Of a stretch of DNA of 31,289 bases, positions 6,327-16,500 are shown piece by piece. Both the position numbers and the translations under genes were made by a program. Location of the stretch: contig JAFGJR010000262.1 of the NCBI GenBank assembly GCA_016928975.1, forward strand, positions 1 to 31,289, given 5' to 3'. Positions within the stretch are counted from its first letter, which is position 1. Every line of letters begins with the position of its first letter. This stretch comes from Sedimentisphaerales bacterium (GTDB lineage: Bacteria > Planctomycetota > Phycisphaerae > Sedimentisphaerales > SG8-4). Below the pieces are notes generated by a model. The model was given only the letters and a program-made list of their open reading frames with translations. It was not told the origin of the DNA and did no database searches.

Positions 6327-9300
6327 TCACCTCGATCCTCTCAGGCGATTCCTGTCAGGCAGCGGCTCCGGCTCCCGTGTCTTTCTGCTCCGTGGCAGCA
6401 CGGTCCGACCGGACCTGTATGGTCTGAGCTGCAACGGCTCACGAACGTCATCGCCTCTGAGATAGCACTGCGTGCCGGAATCACGATCAGCGTCAAAGAT
6501 GAGGAGGATCATGTGATCCAGTGGCTTGAACATGGCTCCGACCGCCAGATCATACAGGAGTCCCGATGTCGCCCGATCTGGTTGCACGCCGCGTCCGCGC
6601 ACGAAGTTAAGCTTCATCGCCGCCGGTGGGAAGAAAACAGGCTGGTACGCGGTGGAGTCGATCGTCGTCACCAGGCGTCCAATTTCGCGATCGTTGGCGT
6701 CTGTGAGCCGAAAGCCGTGCGAATCCCACTTGACACCCCTGCCCAGCCGTATCTGCACCCAGACGAATTCCTTCCCCCCCGGCTGCCTGACATGCAGTTC
6801 CCCGTCCCGGCTCACCCACCAGGAGGATTCTGTTCCACTGATGGCCGGCGCCACTTGTGTTGTCGCGATAATCGCGGCATTTGGCATCCGTTCGGGCTCT
6901 GGGGCCGGCTTGGCCACGATCGGCGTCTCCTCGGGGGTCTTCCACACCCGCACGGTGCAGTCCTCACTGCCTGAGACTACCAGCGCTCCTTCCGGCGAGA
7001 AGGACGCACACAGAACGGGCCCTGTGTGCTCCTCCAAACACCCTATCTCGTCACCCTGCTCGACGTCCCAGACTCGAATGGTCTTGTCGAAACTCGCCGA
7101 GAGGACCTTCTTCGCGTCGGGGGCAAAGGCTACCGCCGTAACACGCGTCGTGTGTCCCTGGAGAGACACTCTCTCCTTCTGTGTCTCAAGATCCCAGACG
7201 CACACCGTCCCATCTTCGCTCCCCGAGACAGCCAGACGCCCTTCCGGGCTGAAGGCCGCCGCAGTGATCCTCGCCTCATGGGCCTGGAGACTCCAGGTGA
7301 TGGTTCCCTTGTTCATGTCGATCATCGTCAACTGCCCGTTCACGTCTCCGCAGAGAGCGTAACGATCGTCAGGGGAGAGGTCGCACGCGGTGATGATGTC
7401 CGAGTCCCCTGCCTCGCCGGGCAGCTTCCACTGTTGCAGCAACTCCCCCGTTTCCAGATCCCAGAGAAACAAAGCTCTGGCGGCCAGTAGGGCCTTCTGC
7501 GTTTGATGGGAGAACACGACGATGCCGGCGGGGTAAGTTCGCAGCGCGAGTCCACCGAGCTCCTCGCCGGTATCCACATCGTGGCAGACGATTTCCCGGC
7601 CCGAGGCGTCGCTGGACCAGACGCTTTCTCCATTGGGTCCGAAGGCCAAGGCAGCCGCGGGAGTGTGTCTGCCTCGGATGGTCTTGCGGACGAACTGGTC
7701 GTTGGCATCACGGCTTGTCATGTCCCAGAGATGTAATGCGTTGTCTCGTCCGCTCGAGAGAATCTTGGAGCCATCCGGCGAGAACACAACGCACGACACT
7801 GCCTCGCCATGTCCGGCAAGAAGCAGACGCCTTGCGGCAAGCTCGCTGGGATCGATTGGACAGATCGGCGTCACAGCGGATGAGGCGACCGGTATGCCCG
7901 CATCGGCGACAGGCGGGCCTGGTGTGACCGTGACCTTGAAGGGCAGCGGACCCTGACCGGCGGCAACGCTCCACACCACGGAGCCGGATGCCTCAACCGC
8001 CTCGTAGGCCGAGCGGGTCCCGTCCTCAACGCACACGACGTATGTATTGGTTTTGGCGCGTATCTCCACCTCCGCCTTTGGCTTGAGCCGATAGCACCTC
8101 CCGTCGCAGCCAACCTGCACTTTGAGCGGCGAGTCGTGCCCATTCACGATCTTGACCTGAGCCAGCCCGCTGCCCGTGGGTCCGCCGGATGTACTGGGTT
8201 CGGCAGCCAGGCGCACGGAGCCCAAGCCGCGGCCTTCCGCATCGTCGATGACTTCCCAGCGAGCCCGCGGAAAGGCGGGGACCGCCGCCATGGTGGCCGC
8301 CGCGCTGGCGGACGACACCTCCACAGGATAATAGGCCGGCGACAAGCGCACGATCTTCCTGTGACCGGGATCCACGCGACAGGGACCCGCACCACCGATG
8401 AGAATCTCAATAGCAACCGTTCGCTTGTTGACAATCGTCACTTCCGTCGCTTCTGAAGTCTCGGCCCTATCGGGATCGAAGAACGCACTGGGCTTGGCCA
8501 CGCCGGCTTGTTGCGCCGACTTCACGAAGCCATCCACGAACAGACGTATGGGCGCGCGTATCTCGGAGAAGTGTTTGTCCTCCTCCTTCACGCCGAAGCT
8601 GAGCAGCCCGTAGCTGTACCAGGTTGTTTTGCCCCTGCCCTGCGTCTCCTGGGTGACGACTCCCTGTCCATATCTCTCCCTGAGCGTCTCCGGGGCAAGA
8701 GCACCAAGAGACAGCGGTCGGAACAAGGCGGCAGACTGAAGCTGGTCCGGCTTCTCGCGAAGCTCGGGTCTGGATTCGCTGTAGGAGCGGAAGAAGCCTT
8801 CCGCACGTTCCCACGTGACGTCCGGCGGAAACAATGCTCCATCCAGAATGACCCGTGCCCACGAGGGGAACATCTCCCCGTACTCCTCCGATGACGCGCC
8901 CCGGCGCGCCTCGGCTGCAAGCTGGCTCTGCGGCGCCGGTGCGGAAGCCGCTGGGGTCTCGGAACCTGCGGGTGCAGCGGGAGACGCCTGTGCCTGCTGC
9001 TTCGACGTGGTGGGCGTCTCCGTCAACGGGGCCGGCTCGTTCGGACCGGGAGTCTCTGCGTAATCCTCTCCAGATTTCGTTTCCGGCATGAGGGCGGCGG
9101 TCTGCCTGCCCGCCCCGCTCATCAGCTTCAATCCAACGATCACGGCCGCGAGCAAGACGAGGGCCGCAATACCGGCCGCAAGCCACAAGGGGTGTTCTTT
9201 CAGCTCCCAGAGCACTCCTCGCGCCTCGGGACGAACGGGTGGTGAGGACGAAGCCGCCGGCTCGATAACGGGCCGCGCCTCCGCAATCGGCACGCGGACG

Positions 9301-9401
9301 GGGGCGCCGCACCGCGTGCACTTGCCCCGCCGTCCGGCGTCGCCTTCCAGAGCCTTCAGCCACTTGCCACATTTGCCACACTGGAATCTCAGAACAGCCA
9401 A
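6327..9401 (-). CDS. Zinc ribbon - TM - seven-bladed WD40 protein
   Basis: The product is 1024 aa. Order: zinc ribbon (C8, C11, C28, C31), one transmembrane helix (about 71-92), a Pro/Ala/Ser-rich linker (about 100-165), an unassigned domain (about 170-300), beta-rich segments (about 320-490), seven WD40 repeats (starting near 530, 578, 621, 667, 707, 749 and 791, several with clear GH...VWD), and an unassigned C-terminal domain (about 850-980). The zinc ribbon should face the cytoplasm and the propeller the other side, though topology is not certain. WD40 propellers are protein-binding platforms. The TTG start at 9401 is supported by GGAGG six bases upstream. It overlaps the preceding gene by 13 nt, which suggests translational coupling. 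Confidence 0.8.
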   Translation of the reverse strand: MAVLRFQCGKCGKWLKALEGDAGRRGKCTRCGAPVRVPIAEARPVIEPAASSSPPVRPEARGVLWELKEHPLWLAAGIAALVLLAAVIVGLKLMSGAGRQTAALMPETKSGEDYAETPGPNEPAPLTETPTTSKQQAQASPAAPAGSETPAASAPAPQSQLAAEARRGASSEEYGEMFPSWARVILDGALFPPDVTWERAEGFFRSYSESRPELREKPDQLQSAALFRPLSLGALAPETLRERYGQGVVTQETQGRGKTTWYSYGLLSFGVKEEDKHFSEIRAPIRLFVDGFVKSAQQAGVAKPSAFFDPDRAETSEATEVTIVNKRTVAIEILIGGAGPCRVDPGHRKIVRLSPAYYPVEVSSASAAATMAAVPAFPRARWEVIDDAEGRGLGSVRLAAEPSTSGGPTGSGLAQVKIVNGHDSPLKVQVGCDGRCYRLKPKAEVEIRAKTNTYVVCVEDGTRSAYEAVEASGSVVWSVAAGQGPLPFKVTVTPGPPVADAGIPVASSAVTPICPIDPSELAARRLLLAGHGEAVSCVVFSPDGSKILSSGRDNALHLWDMTSRDANDQFVRKTIRGRHTPAAALAFGPNGESVWSSDASGREIVCHDVDTGEELGGLALRTYPAGIVVFSHQTQKALLAARALFLWDLETGELLQQWKLPGEAGDSDIITACDLSPDDRYALCGDVNGQLTMIDMNKGTITWSLQAHEARITAAAFSPEGRLAVSGSEDGTVCVWDLETQKERVSLQGHTTRVTAVAFAPDAKKVLSASFDKTIRVWDVEQGDEIGCLEEHTGPVLCASFSPEGALVVSGSEDCTVRVWKTPEETPIVAKPAPEPERMPNAAIIATTQVAPAISGTESSWWVSRDGELHVRQPGGKEFVWVQIRLGRGVKWDSHGFRLTDANDREIGRLVTTIDSTAYQPVFFPPAAMKLNFVRGRGVQPDRATSGLLYDLAVGAMFKPLDHMILLIFDADRDSGTQCYLRGDDVREPLQLRPYRSGRTVLPRSRKTREPEPLPDRNRLRGSR

Positions 9402-10435
9402 TCCTGACCTCCACTACTTCCACCGCCTTGCGCCGGTGCGCCGCCGAGCATCTCCTGCAATTCCACGTCCTTGTCGATGGGAATCCACTTTCCGTGGAGA
9501 TTCTCATCCACGCGGCTCACCAACTCTCTCGCCGACATATATGTGTCGAAACTATCGCTCCAAACGAAGAATTTCAGGAACTGCTTCTTCGGATCGACGG
9601 ACTTGAGCCTTCGCATATAGATGGAACCTCGCGCCGACATTTGCTCCGCTGTCTCCCCCTGATCAGGTCTGCGCGGCTCAAACCTCAACAGGGCCACAAC
9701 CGACAAGTCCACCACCTTCAGCCTGATATACTCGTCCCCAACGTCGTGCTGGTTCAGATACGCGACGATCTTGGCCAATTCCCCTGGGCCGACTTTGATG
9801 TTACCGGTGCGCTGGCCGGTAATTTCCCTCGATACCTGCATGAACTGATTCCAGAGTGACTCCGTGTTGAACGGGTGGACCCTGCCCTTGCGACAGATGA
9901 AGCAGACCTGCTCCAGGCCGGCCGGGGCAGGCGTGAGCACAGGGATCGACACTTCCGTCACCTTGGGCTCTTCCCTGTACGTCTTGGCCAGCGCACTGCG
10001 CCGGGCCTCGATTTCCTTCTCCTTTGCCGTAATCTTCTCGTTGAGATCGGCGATCTGCCTCTCCAGGGAGGCGATGTCCGCCTCCAGCGCCTGCCTGCTC
10101 GGCAGCGGCTCCTCCCCTATCCGGCGCCGCAGCTCAGCGCGCTGGCGTGCCTCCTCCTTGTTGTGACCCATCCCCTTGATCCGGGACCGGTACTTCGCCA
10201 GATCTTTTTCCAGGCCGCCCTTCTCACTCCTGAGTCCCGTCCACTCCTTCCCGGTCTTCTCGAACTCCTCGACGGACACGCCGGATGCGCCAGTTCTGAA
10301 CCTGATCTGCTTGATGGTGTGCCCTACACTGAGTTGCGTCACCGCCAACAGAATAATGAGGATTCCTACGACGTTCGTCATCGTATCCATCAGGGAATCC
10401 AGGTTCATGCTGATACCACGTTTTGGCCTTGGCAT
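9389..10435 (-). CDS. Single-TM coiled-coil protein, ExbD/MotB/ZorB-like partner
   Basis: The product is 348 aa. One N-terminal TM helix (about 18-38) is preceded by MNLDSLMDTMTNVVGILIIL. The acidic residue at the membrane edge recalls the proton-path Asp of ExbD and MotB. A coiled coil follows (about 55-150, rich in Glu, Arg and Lys, ASLERQIADLNEKITAKEKEIEARR), then a CXXC pair near residue 178 (CFICRKG) and an unassigned C-terminal domain. No OmpA peptidoglycan-binding domain was recognised. It lies downstream of a MotA/TolQ/ExbB-type gene and so is the likely stator partner. A ribosome site GGAG precedes the ATG at 10435. It overlaps the WD40 gene by 13 nt. Confidence 0.65.
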   Translation of the reverse strand: MPRPKRGISMNLDSLMDTMTNVVGILIILLAVTQLSVGHTIKQIRFRTGASGVSVEEFEKTGKEWTGLRSEKGGLEKDLAKYRSRIKGMGHNKEEARQRAELRRRIGEEPLPSRQALEADIASLERQIADLNEKITAKEKEIEARRSALAKTYREEPKVTEVSIPVLTPAPAGLEQVCFICRKGRVHPFNTESLWNQFMQVSREITGQRTGNIKVGPGELAKIVAYLNQHDVGDEYIRLKVVDLSVVALLRFEPRRPDQGETAEQMSARGSIYMRRLKSVDPKKQFLKFFVWSDSFDTYMSARELVSRVDENLHGKWIPIDKDVELQEMLGGAPAQGGGSSGGQDWLF

Positions 10436-10465
10436 CTCAAGTCTCCGTGCGACGGCGCGCCGCGC

Positions 10466-11230
10466 TTAGTGGCTCCCGCTACCCTGAAAGAACTGGATTT
10501 CGCCGTCCGTGGTGGGCAGAGGCACATATCCATACCGTTTGAAGTCCCGAGAACGAAACAGTCCTTCTGCCGCGTCGAAAGCCGACACTCCATCCGGGCG
10601 AATGAGCAGCACGATGCACTGGTCGGCCCTGGATCGCACGCGATCAACGTAGGCGCCGAACAGGTCGCCCTTGATCTCCGGTATGGAGACAGAGGTCTTT
10701 TCGGGATAGAGAGTGAGCCCACCTGCCCTGCATTCCACGTAGTTTGGCTTGAGTCCTTTGCCCAGTCCCCGCCCCTGCTGCTCAGGTACAAGACGCAGAA
10801 TGCCCTTCTGCGGTGTGGCGGCACTAGCCCGAAGCCCTTGAAGCTGCTTGTTGAGTCCACTGAGCCGGTCTTCCAGCTCCTTGGCAGTCCGGCGTAACTC
10901 GTCTCGCTTGTCTCGCAGATTCAGACGTTCTTCCACGTCCTTGGGCGTGCCTGGCAGTGTGACCTGGTTGGCGTCTTCCTGTTCGTCGGACAGCGCTTCG
11001 GCTCGGCCGGCGGTCTTTGCCACCTGCTCTCCCAACTTTTGGTTCTCGCGTTTGAGAGAATCGACCTCCTTCTTCATGCGTTCATATTGCTCCAGGCTGC
11101 TGCCGCCGCTGATCTGGCCTATGACCACGCCGGCAAGGATCAGGGTCAGTGAGCCGATGACGCAGGCGAGGATGCTCAGAAAAGGAAAGAGCGATACGGT
11201 CGCTCGTGAATCTGCCCGTTTCCTACGCAT
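10466..11230 (-). CDS. Second single-TM coiled-coil protein, ExbD-like partner
   Basis: The product is 254 aa. One N-terminal TM helix (about 13-38, SLFPFLSILACVIGSLTLIL) is preceded by a basic stretch. A coiled coil (about 48-135) and a compact C-terminal domain with alternating hydrophobic strands (VLLIRPDGVSAFDAAEGLFRSRDF) follow; ExbD C-terminal domains look similar. The FPFLSILACVIG pattern recalls small membrane proteins found next to MotA/ExbB homologues in planctomycetes, as I remember them. The ATG at 11230 is chosen over the upstream 11332 because AGGAGGGA lies seven bases before it and it overlaps the upstream stop by only a few bases. Together with the 348-residue protein, it gives two different single-TM partners for one channel protein. 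Confidence 0.62.
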   Translation of the reverse strand: MRRKRADSRATVSLFPFLSILACVIGSLTLILAGVVIGQISGGSSLEQYERMKKEVDSLKRENQKLGEQVAKTAGRAEALSDEQEDANQVTLPGTPKDVEERLNLRDKRDELRRTAKELEDRLSGLNKQLQGLRASAATPQKGILRLVPEQQGRGLGKGLKPNYVECRAGGLTLYPEKTSVSIPEIKGDLFGAYVDRVRSRADQCIVLLIRPDGVSAFDAAEGLFRSRDFKRYGYVPLPTTDGEIQFFQGSGSH

Positions 11231-13241
11231 GGTCGTCCCTCCTCGTGAACCGGCTCCAGAGCCCGCGCCGCCGGCCATCATGCTGATCGTCGGGAGCCTC
11301 GTGCGTGACCTGGTTGGCCTGGATGCGGGCATCCATATCCTTCAAGCCCGAGGCAAGGCGAGTCAGCCCCTCTTCGATGCCGAACAGCTTGCGGCTGAAC
11401 GAGTCCGACTTGGCCAACCGCTCAAAATACAGGGCGACCTTCTGCTGGGCATCCGCCAGCTTGCCGATATCCGCGCTGAAACGCTGCTGACAATCACTGA
11501 TGGAGGAGACGATCTCGCTCCCCACTCTGGACACTTCCTTCAGTTGCTCCGACGTGGACCGGGCGGCGGCCTCCCGGTCTGCCTGGACCGCGTGCATCAT
11601 CCCGTCAAAGGCGGCGTGCCGGGAGCTCTCCGCTTCCACCATCTTCGCCCGGAGCGCCTGGGTCTGCTGGGCCAGCGAGGCGATCATCGCATCGATCCGC
11701 TGCATGGCCGCCTGCTGGTTGGAAGCGCCCACGTGCAGGCTCTCCGTCATGCTGGCCTGGACGGCGATGGTCTTGTCTTTCACATCGTCCAGCGTGCGCG
11801 CCAGCCGGGCCGCCATCTCACGCAGCGCTTCCTGCTCCGCCTGACACCGCTGGCTGCCCTGCTCCTGCAGGCTCTTCAAGTTCCCGCTCAACATAGACAC
11901 CACGTCATTGAAACTGCGGACCTGCTTGTCCTGCGAAGCGGTGATCTGCTGCTGTACGTCGGCGGCGGTCTTGCTCAGCGACGCGATCGCATCACGAAAC
12001 CGGGTCAACTGCTCCTCCTGGACCGCTTTCACCTGGCCGACGAACGATCTTCGCTCCTCCGACACCGCATTCAGGATCTCCGTGAACTGGTGCACCGTCG
12101 CGTTCTTGTCTTCCTGCAGTTGCCGGTGAATCGTCTCCCAGCCCTCGGCCACCTGCTCCGTGACGGTTCGGCCGATAACTTTCAGGTGTTTCAACCTCTG
12201 GTGGAGGTCGGCGTCGTGCTCCTTCATGGCCTCCGACACGACCTGCTTGATCTGCGTGGAGTCTCCTTCCTTGGCAACAGCCAATTCCTGCATGCGGCTC
12301 AGAAGGTTCTCGTTGCAGTACTCCTCCACGGCGATCAGCAGATCCTCCTCCGCTTTCTCGATCGAGCTGGCGGGGAACATGACCAGCAGACTCACGATCA
12401 GCGCCAGCAATGTCGTGTCAAAGGCGGTGGCCAGACCTGAAGTCACGCCCCCCAGCGCCCCTTTGATCTTGTCCAGCTCCTGAACCGTATCCAGCGCCTG
12501 CGAGAAACCACCCACTGCATGCCCGATCCCAATCACGGTGCCGATGAAACCCAGGATCGGGATGGCCCAGATGAAGACCTTCACAATCGTATAGCTCGAT
12601 TGCACGGCGCTCGCGTCGATCTCGGCCTGGGAGGCAAGCAGAGTCGTCGTCTCCTGGATGCTGCCTCGGGCCCGGAAGTTCGCCAGCGCCTTGTAGACGC
12701 GATTCAGCAGAATGCTCTCCTGATGACTGTGGGGCAGGGCCCGGATATGACGCTGGAACGTGCGTGCGTTGTCGGGACGGATCACGCGAGACAGCTCCGT
12801 GGGCAGAGCATCGAACAGCAGTGAGCCGCGCTGTTTGGCGAGTTTCTGCATCTTGAAGGCCAGCATGCTGGCGGCCCAGGCGCCCAGCAGAATGATGCAG
12901 TACTGGACCCACCCTCGGTCCCAGAAGAACTGGCCGAACTTGGTTTTCCAGAGGGGCAGCACGAGAAGCCCGTAGAACGCGGCCGTAACCCCCATCCCTA
13001 TGACAGCCGTGAGAATGAGGCTGACATTCGTGCCCTCGGTCTTGCCAAAGGGTCCCGTCCCGGACGTCTCCCCGGGCGTCTCAACGGTGACGCCGGCACG
13101 AGATTCAGAAGGATCTTCCGATATGGAAGCCGTCAGCTCGAACGTCTCTCGGCAATAGGGGCAACGGGTCCTCTGGCCGAGATACTCCTCCTTCACCTTG
13201 AGTACTTTCGTACAGTGCGGGCACAACACTTTCACGTACAT
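11223..13241 (-). CDS. MotA/TolQ/ExbB proton-channel family protein with long coiled tail (ZorA-like)
   Basis: The product is 672 aa. Order: zinc ribbon (C7, C10, C27, C30), linker, TM1 (about 74-97), TM2 (about 112-130), a helical cytoplasmic region (130-215), and the MotA/TolQ/ExbB core with TM3 (about 220-242, IPILGFIGTVIGIGHAV) and TM4 (about 270-292, ATAFDTTLLALIVSLLV). A tail of about 350 residues (300-650), predicted almost entirely helical and coiled coil, follows. ExbB and MotA homologues form proton channels with ExbD/MotB partners. A MotA-type domain with a very long helical tail is the arrangement of ZorA in the Zorya antiphage system. The ATG at 13241 is supported by AGGGAG six bases upstream. 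It is the first gene after its own promoter. Confidence 0.8.
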   Translation of the reverse strand: MYVKVLCPHCTKVLKVKEEYLGQRTRCPYCRETFELTASISEDPSESRAGVTVETPGETSGTGPFGKTEGTNVSLILTAVIGMGVTAAFYGLLVLPLWKTKFGQFFWDRGWVQYCIILLGAWAASMLAFKMQKLAKQRGSLLFDALPTELSRVIRPDNARTFQRHIRALPHSHQESILLNRVYKALANFRARGSIQETTTLLASQAEIDASAVQSSYTIVKVFIWAIPILGFIGTVIGIGHAVGGFSQALDTVQELDKIKGALGGVTSGLATAFDTTLLALIVSLLVMFPASSIEKAEEDLLIAVEEYCNENLLSRMQELAVAKEGDSTQIKQVVSEAMKEHDADLHQRLKHLKVIGRTVTEQVAEGWETIHRQLQEDKNATVHQFTEILNAVSEERRSFVGQVKAVQEEQLTRFRDAIASLSKTAADVQQQITASQDKQVRSFNDVVSMLSGNLKSLQEQGSQRCQAEQEALREMAARLARTLDDVKDKTIAVQASMTESLHVGASNQQAAMQRIDAMIASLAQQTQALRAKMVEAESSRHAAFDGMMHAVQADREAAARSTSEQLKEVSRVGSEIVSSISDCQQRFSADIGKLADAQQKVALYFERLAKSDSFSRKLFGIEEGLTRLASGLKDMDARIQANQVTHEAPDDQHDGRRRGLWSRFTRRDDHA

Positions 13242-13267
13242 CGCAGGCTCCCTGATCTCAAGTCCTT

Positions 13268-13310
13268 GCCTCGTCTTGCGAGGCCTACCCGTCAGGCACG
13301 CTATCGCGTG
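13268..13310 (-). other. Two small hairpins in the leader of the channel operon
   Basis: In the about 180-nt leader of the minus-strand channel gene there are two inverted repeats: GCCTCG/CGAGGC (arms at 13268-13273 and 13279-13284, 5-nt loop) and CACGC/GCGTG (13297-13301 and 13306-13310, 4-nt loop). They end 27 nt before the start codon. They could form a structured leader; no known riboswitch was recognised. Confidence 0.35.
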
Positions 13311-13427
13311 ACTGCCCGATTTCACCTTGCCGCTGGGTCATACGAGGCAACTCGCGACTTCTTTCATCGCAGGAAGATTTTTTTGCGACACCCGGTACTC
13401 GGCGATTTCCCAGTCGTTTGAAGAGTC

Positions 13428-13456
13428 ATTATAGCGGCCTGCGACGGGTGTGTCCA
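13428..13456 (-). promoter_or_regulatory. Sigma-70 type promoter of the channel-WD40-sigma operon
   Basis: Read on the minus strand: TGGACA (13456-13451), a 17-bp spacer, then TATAAT (13433-13428). The -35 box matches at 5 of 6 bases and the -10 box is perfect. It lies in the 283-bp gap between the CHAT gene stop and the channel gene ATG. The downstream genes can therefore be transcribed independently of the CHAT gene and by the housekeeping polymerase. Confidence 0.6.
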
Positions 13457-13524
13457 GACCCGCCGTTCAGGATACTCGCTGTACTATGGCGTCGCGATGG
13501 AAGCCGGCAAGGGTGCGGAGCAGG

Positions 13525-16500
13525 TCAGCGTTTCGCGGGCACGTCCGCCACGCATCGAAAACCCAGGTTGTTCGCGCGCAAGGTGACCGGTGCGCCCACC
13601 GGTCTGAGGTACGTGAGCCCGTATATCTCACATGGCGAGTCCCAGGAGCCCCCTCGAACGACCTTCACGGCCCGCTGTCCCACCGGGTAGTCGTCGGTGG
13701 TCCACTCCATGACGTTGCCGGCCATGTCCCATGCGCCGGTCACAGAGGCCCCCCGGGGGCACGAGCCCACCTCGGCCGGACCGGTCGCCTGGGACTCCAG
13801 GCTGACGCAGAGACCGCTGTCGAATGTATCCCCCCAGGGGTACAGGCTCTTCGTTGCGCCCCTGGCGGCGTACTGCCACTGATCTCCCGTCGGTAGTCTC
13901 TTGCCGGCCCAGCGCGCGTACGCGTACGCATCGTACCAATCGACTCCGACCACCGGCTTGTTGTCTCCGGCGAAGCGAGCGTCATTCCAGTATGCCGGTG
14001 TGTGACCCTTGCCCGGAGCCTCATCAGGATGGCAGAGGCTGTGGTCTCCCGTGCGCTCGATGTGCTCCAGGAACTTCCGATACTGCGCGTTGGTGACTTC
14101 GTGGACGTCGATCATGAATGGCCGCATGTCAACCACGACGGATTCGTCGGCGAGGAGCTCTTTATGTCGGTCGGGATACTTGCGGATGAGACGCAGCAGC
14201 GGCGTGTCTTCCCGTCCCAGCCGAACCGCTCCCCCGGCAATTCGCACCATCCCCTCAGGAATCGCGCCGCGAGCGTCCCTGGCACAGCGAAACCCCACGT
14301 CCCCGGCAGTGGCATCGATCGCGGCACTCGTGTGTCTCAGGAATGTAAGGGCAAACAAGTCGCCCATGTCCTCCGGCGTCGTCCATGTGCCTCCCCGCAC
14401 GACCCTGTGTGTCTCCAACGGCCACACGGTCGCCGTCCATTCCGCCACGTTTCCACCCATGCCGACGGGTCCGTCCGGGCGAGACGCCGGCAGCTCGTGA
14501 ACACCGCGAGGGGCACCGACGGGATAGTACTCCTCGCGGAATTGCCGCCCCCAGGGATACGGCCATCCCTGTGGCCCCCGAGCCGCCTGCTCCCATTCGT
14601 CCTCCGTCGGTAGCCGCTTTCCCGCCCACGCCGCATAGGCATATGCGTCAAACCAGTCGACTCCCATAACAGGCAGGTCGTCCTGGCTGAGGTCGGCCTT
14701 GCTCCAGAGTCTCGCCGCATGGTCTTTGCCTGCCGGCTCTTGCGGATGGCACTTGCTGTGGTCGTTTGTCCTTCGGACATGTTCCACGAACCGGCGATAC
14801 TCCGCATTGGTGACCTCATACCGGTCGATGAAAAAGTCCTTCAAGACAACCGCCCGCTCGGGCGCCGTCAGAAGCTCCGAGAGATTCACCAGTGGATTCG
14901 CCCCGTGCTCGGCCAATACTCGGACGGTCGCGCTCTCCTCCCAGGGACCCCGGAACAACTTGCCCGCAGCGATGGTCACCATGTCCACAGGATCCCGCAG
15001 AGGCGTCACGCGCTGCAATCCGCCGCGCGCCGCCGGCATCTGCGGGGCCTTCGGACTGACTGAACGACGCACGGTGACCAGCACGGCAACGAGGACGGCC
15101 GCACCCGCGAGCATCGCCCCTGCGATCCAGAGCATGCGCCGGTTGAGTGAGAAGGACCTGCGGCCCATTTCACGAGCGCGACAGCTCTCGGATGACGGCA
15201 GGCTCACGCGAATCGTCTTGCCCTCCTGAACGACAACCTCGCGCCGGCCAAACACGGTCTCCCCTGCCGCCGAAGCATCCCCAAGTCGAGTCGATCCCTC
15301 GATCCGGTACTTTCCCACAGGCAGCCGCACCGGCCCTAACCTGCCCGTTTCATCGGTCATACCCAGGAACTGGCGGTTGCCCGTGCTCCCCCTCACGGCG
15401 AAGACATACGCATCGCTCTGCGACGATGTCGTGACAATGCATCCCGTCTGACCGCGGAGGACGAACTCAACCTGCATGTCCTGGCCCGGCGAAGCCGCCG
15501 GAACCTTCTGGGGGGCGGAGATCTCATAGCCGCTCTTGCGCACGGAGATGGCCTGCGCACCGGCGTCCTGCACAACGACTCGATCCGGAGTCACCTTGCC
15601 GCTATCGACGCCGTCCAGGAGGATGTGTGCCCCCGGAGGTGACGAGGTGACGTGCACCGTCGTCCGAGGTTTGCCGATCCGAAACAAATCCGCGTTCCCA
15701 CCGGGTAGGAACACCGCGGGAAGCCACCAGTCTCGCTTGTTCCCCCCGCCGCTCAGACGGAGGCTGAACCTGGCGCGATTCACGGCCACGTCGAGCGGCT
15801 GGCCGGCGGCAAGGGCTTCGTAGAGCGCCTGGCATAGACCGACCGAAGCGTCGTTCCGTATCACATCCTGGATGCCCACCGCAGCGATCCCCTGGCGGGC
15901 GAGCCCGACCGCCACTCCGTGACTCTCGCACGCATTCAGAATCGTCCCTCGCACGGTACGCGCGGACTCCAGAATCCCCCGGACGGTATCCACGTCGATG
16001 AACTCGCTTGAGCCATCCTCTCGTTCCAGAACGAGTCCGTAGACCTTTCCATACCGCCGGCCGTGACCGACGAAATGCACCAAGTGGGGGTGGAAGCGCT
16101 CCAGGGACTCGTGCAGGCTCGCCTTGCGGCAACTGCGGCACAATGACACCTCGAGGACTCCATTGTCCTGGAGCGCTTGCAGTGAGTTCAAAATCGCGGC
16201 GATCTCAGGACCCGATCTCACCGGCGGCAGGTCCCGTGGCTCGGCGCTACACACCAGCACGCGCAGCGGCAACGAGAGGTCCACGGACGGCCGCACCACG
16301 GCGTCGACGTACCTCGTCAGCGGACTGTGACAGCTCACCGATAACCACAGGTTCCTCACGGGATGGTACATGATCTCCCACGGAACCGCGTGCAGCTCCT
16401 CCGCCAGGATGTGCAACTGAACTCGCAAATAGGCGTCCTGTCCCGACCGCACGGCGTTCTCCCAGTTCAGCTCGAATAGGGTCCCAAGCTGACCTGCGAA

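Noticed and set aside
10848..12440. 530-codon plus-strand frame opposite the channel gene
   Set aside because: Repetitive Leu/Arg/His-rich translation is the antisense of a coiled-coil gene; no domain and no start signal.
13370..13395. Seven-T run in the gap before the channel operon as a plus-strand terminator
   Set aside because: No plus-strand gene ends nearby and only a 4-bp stem precedes it.
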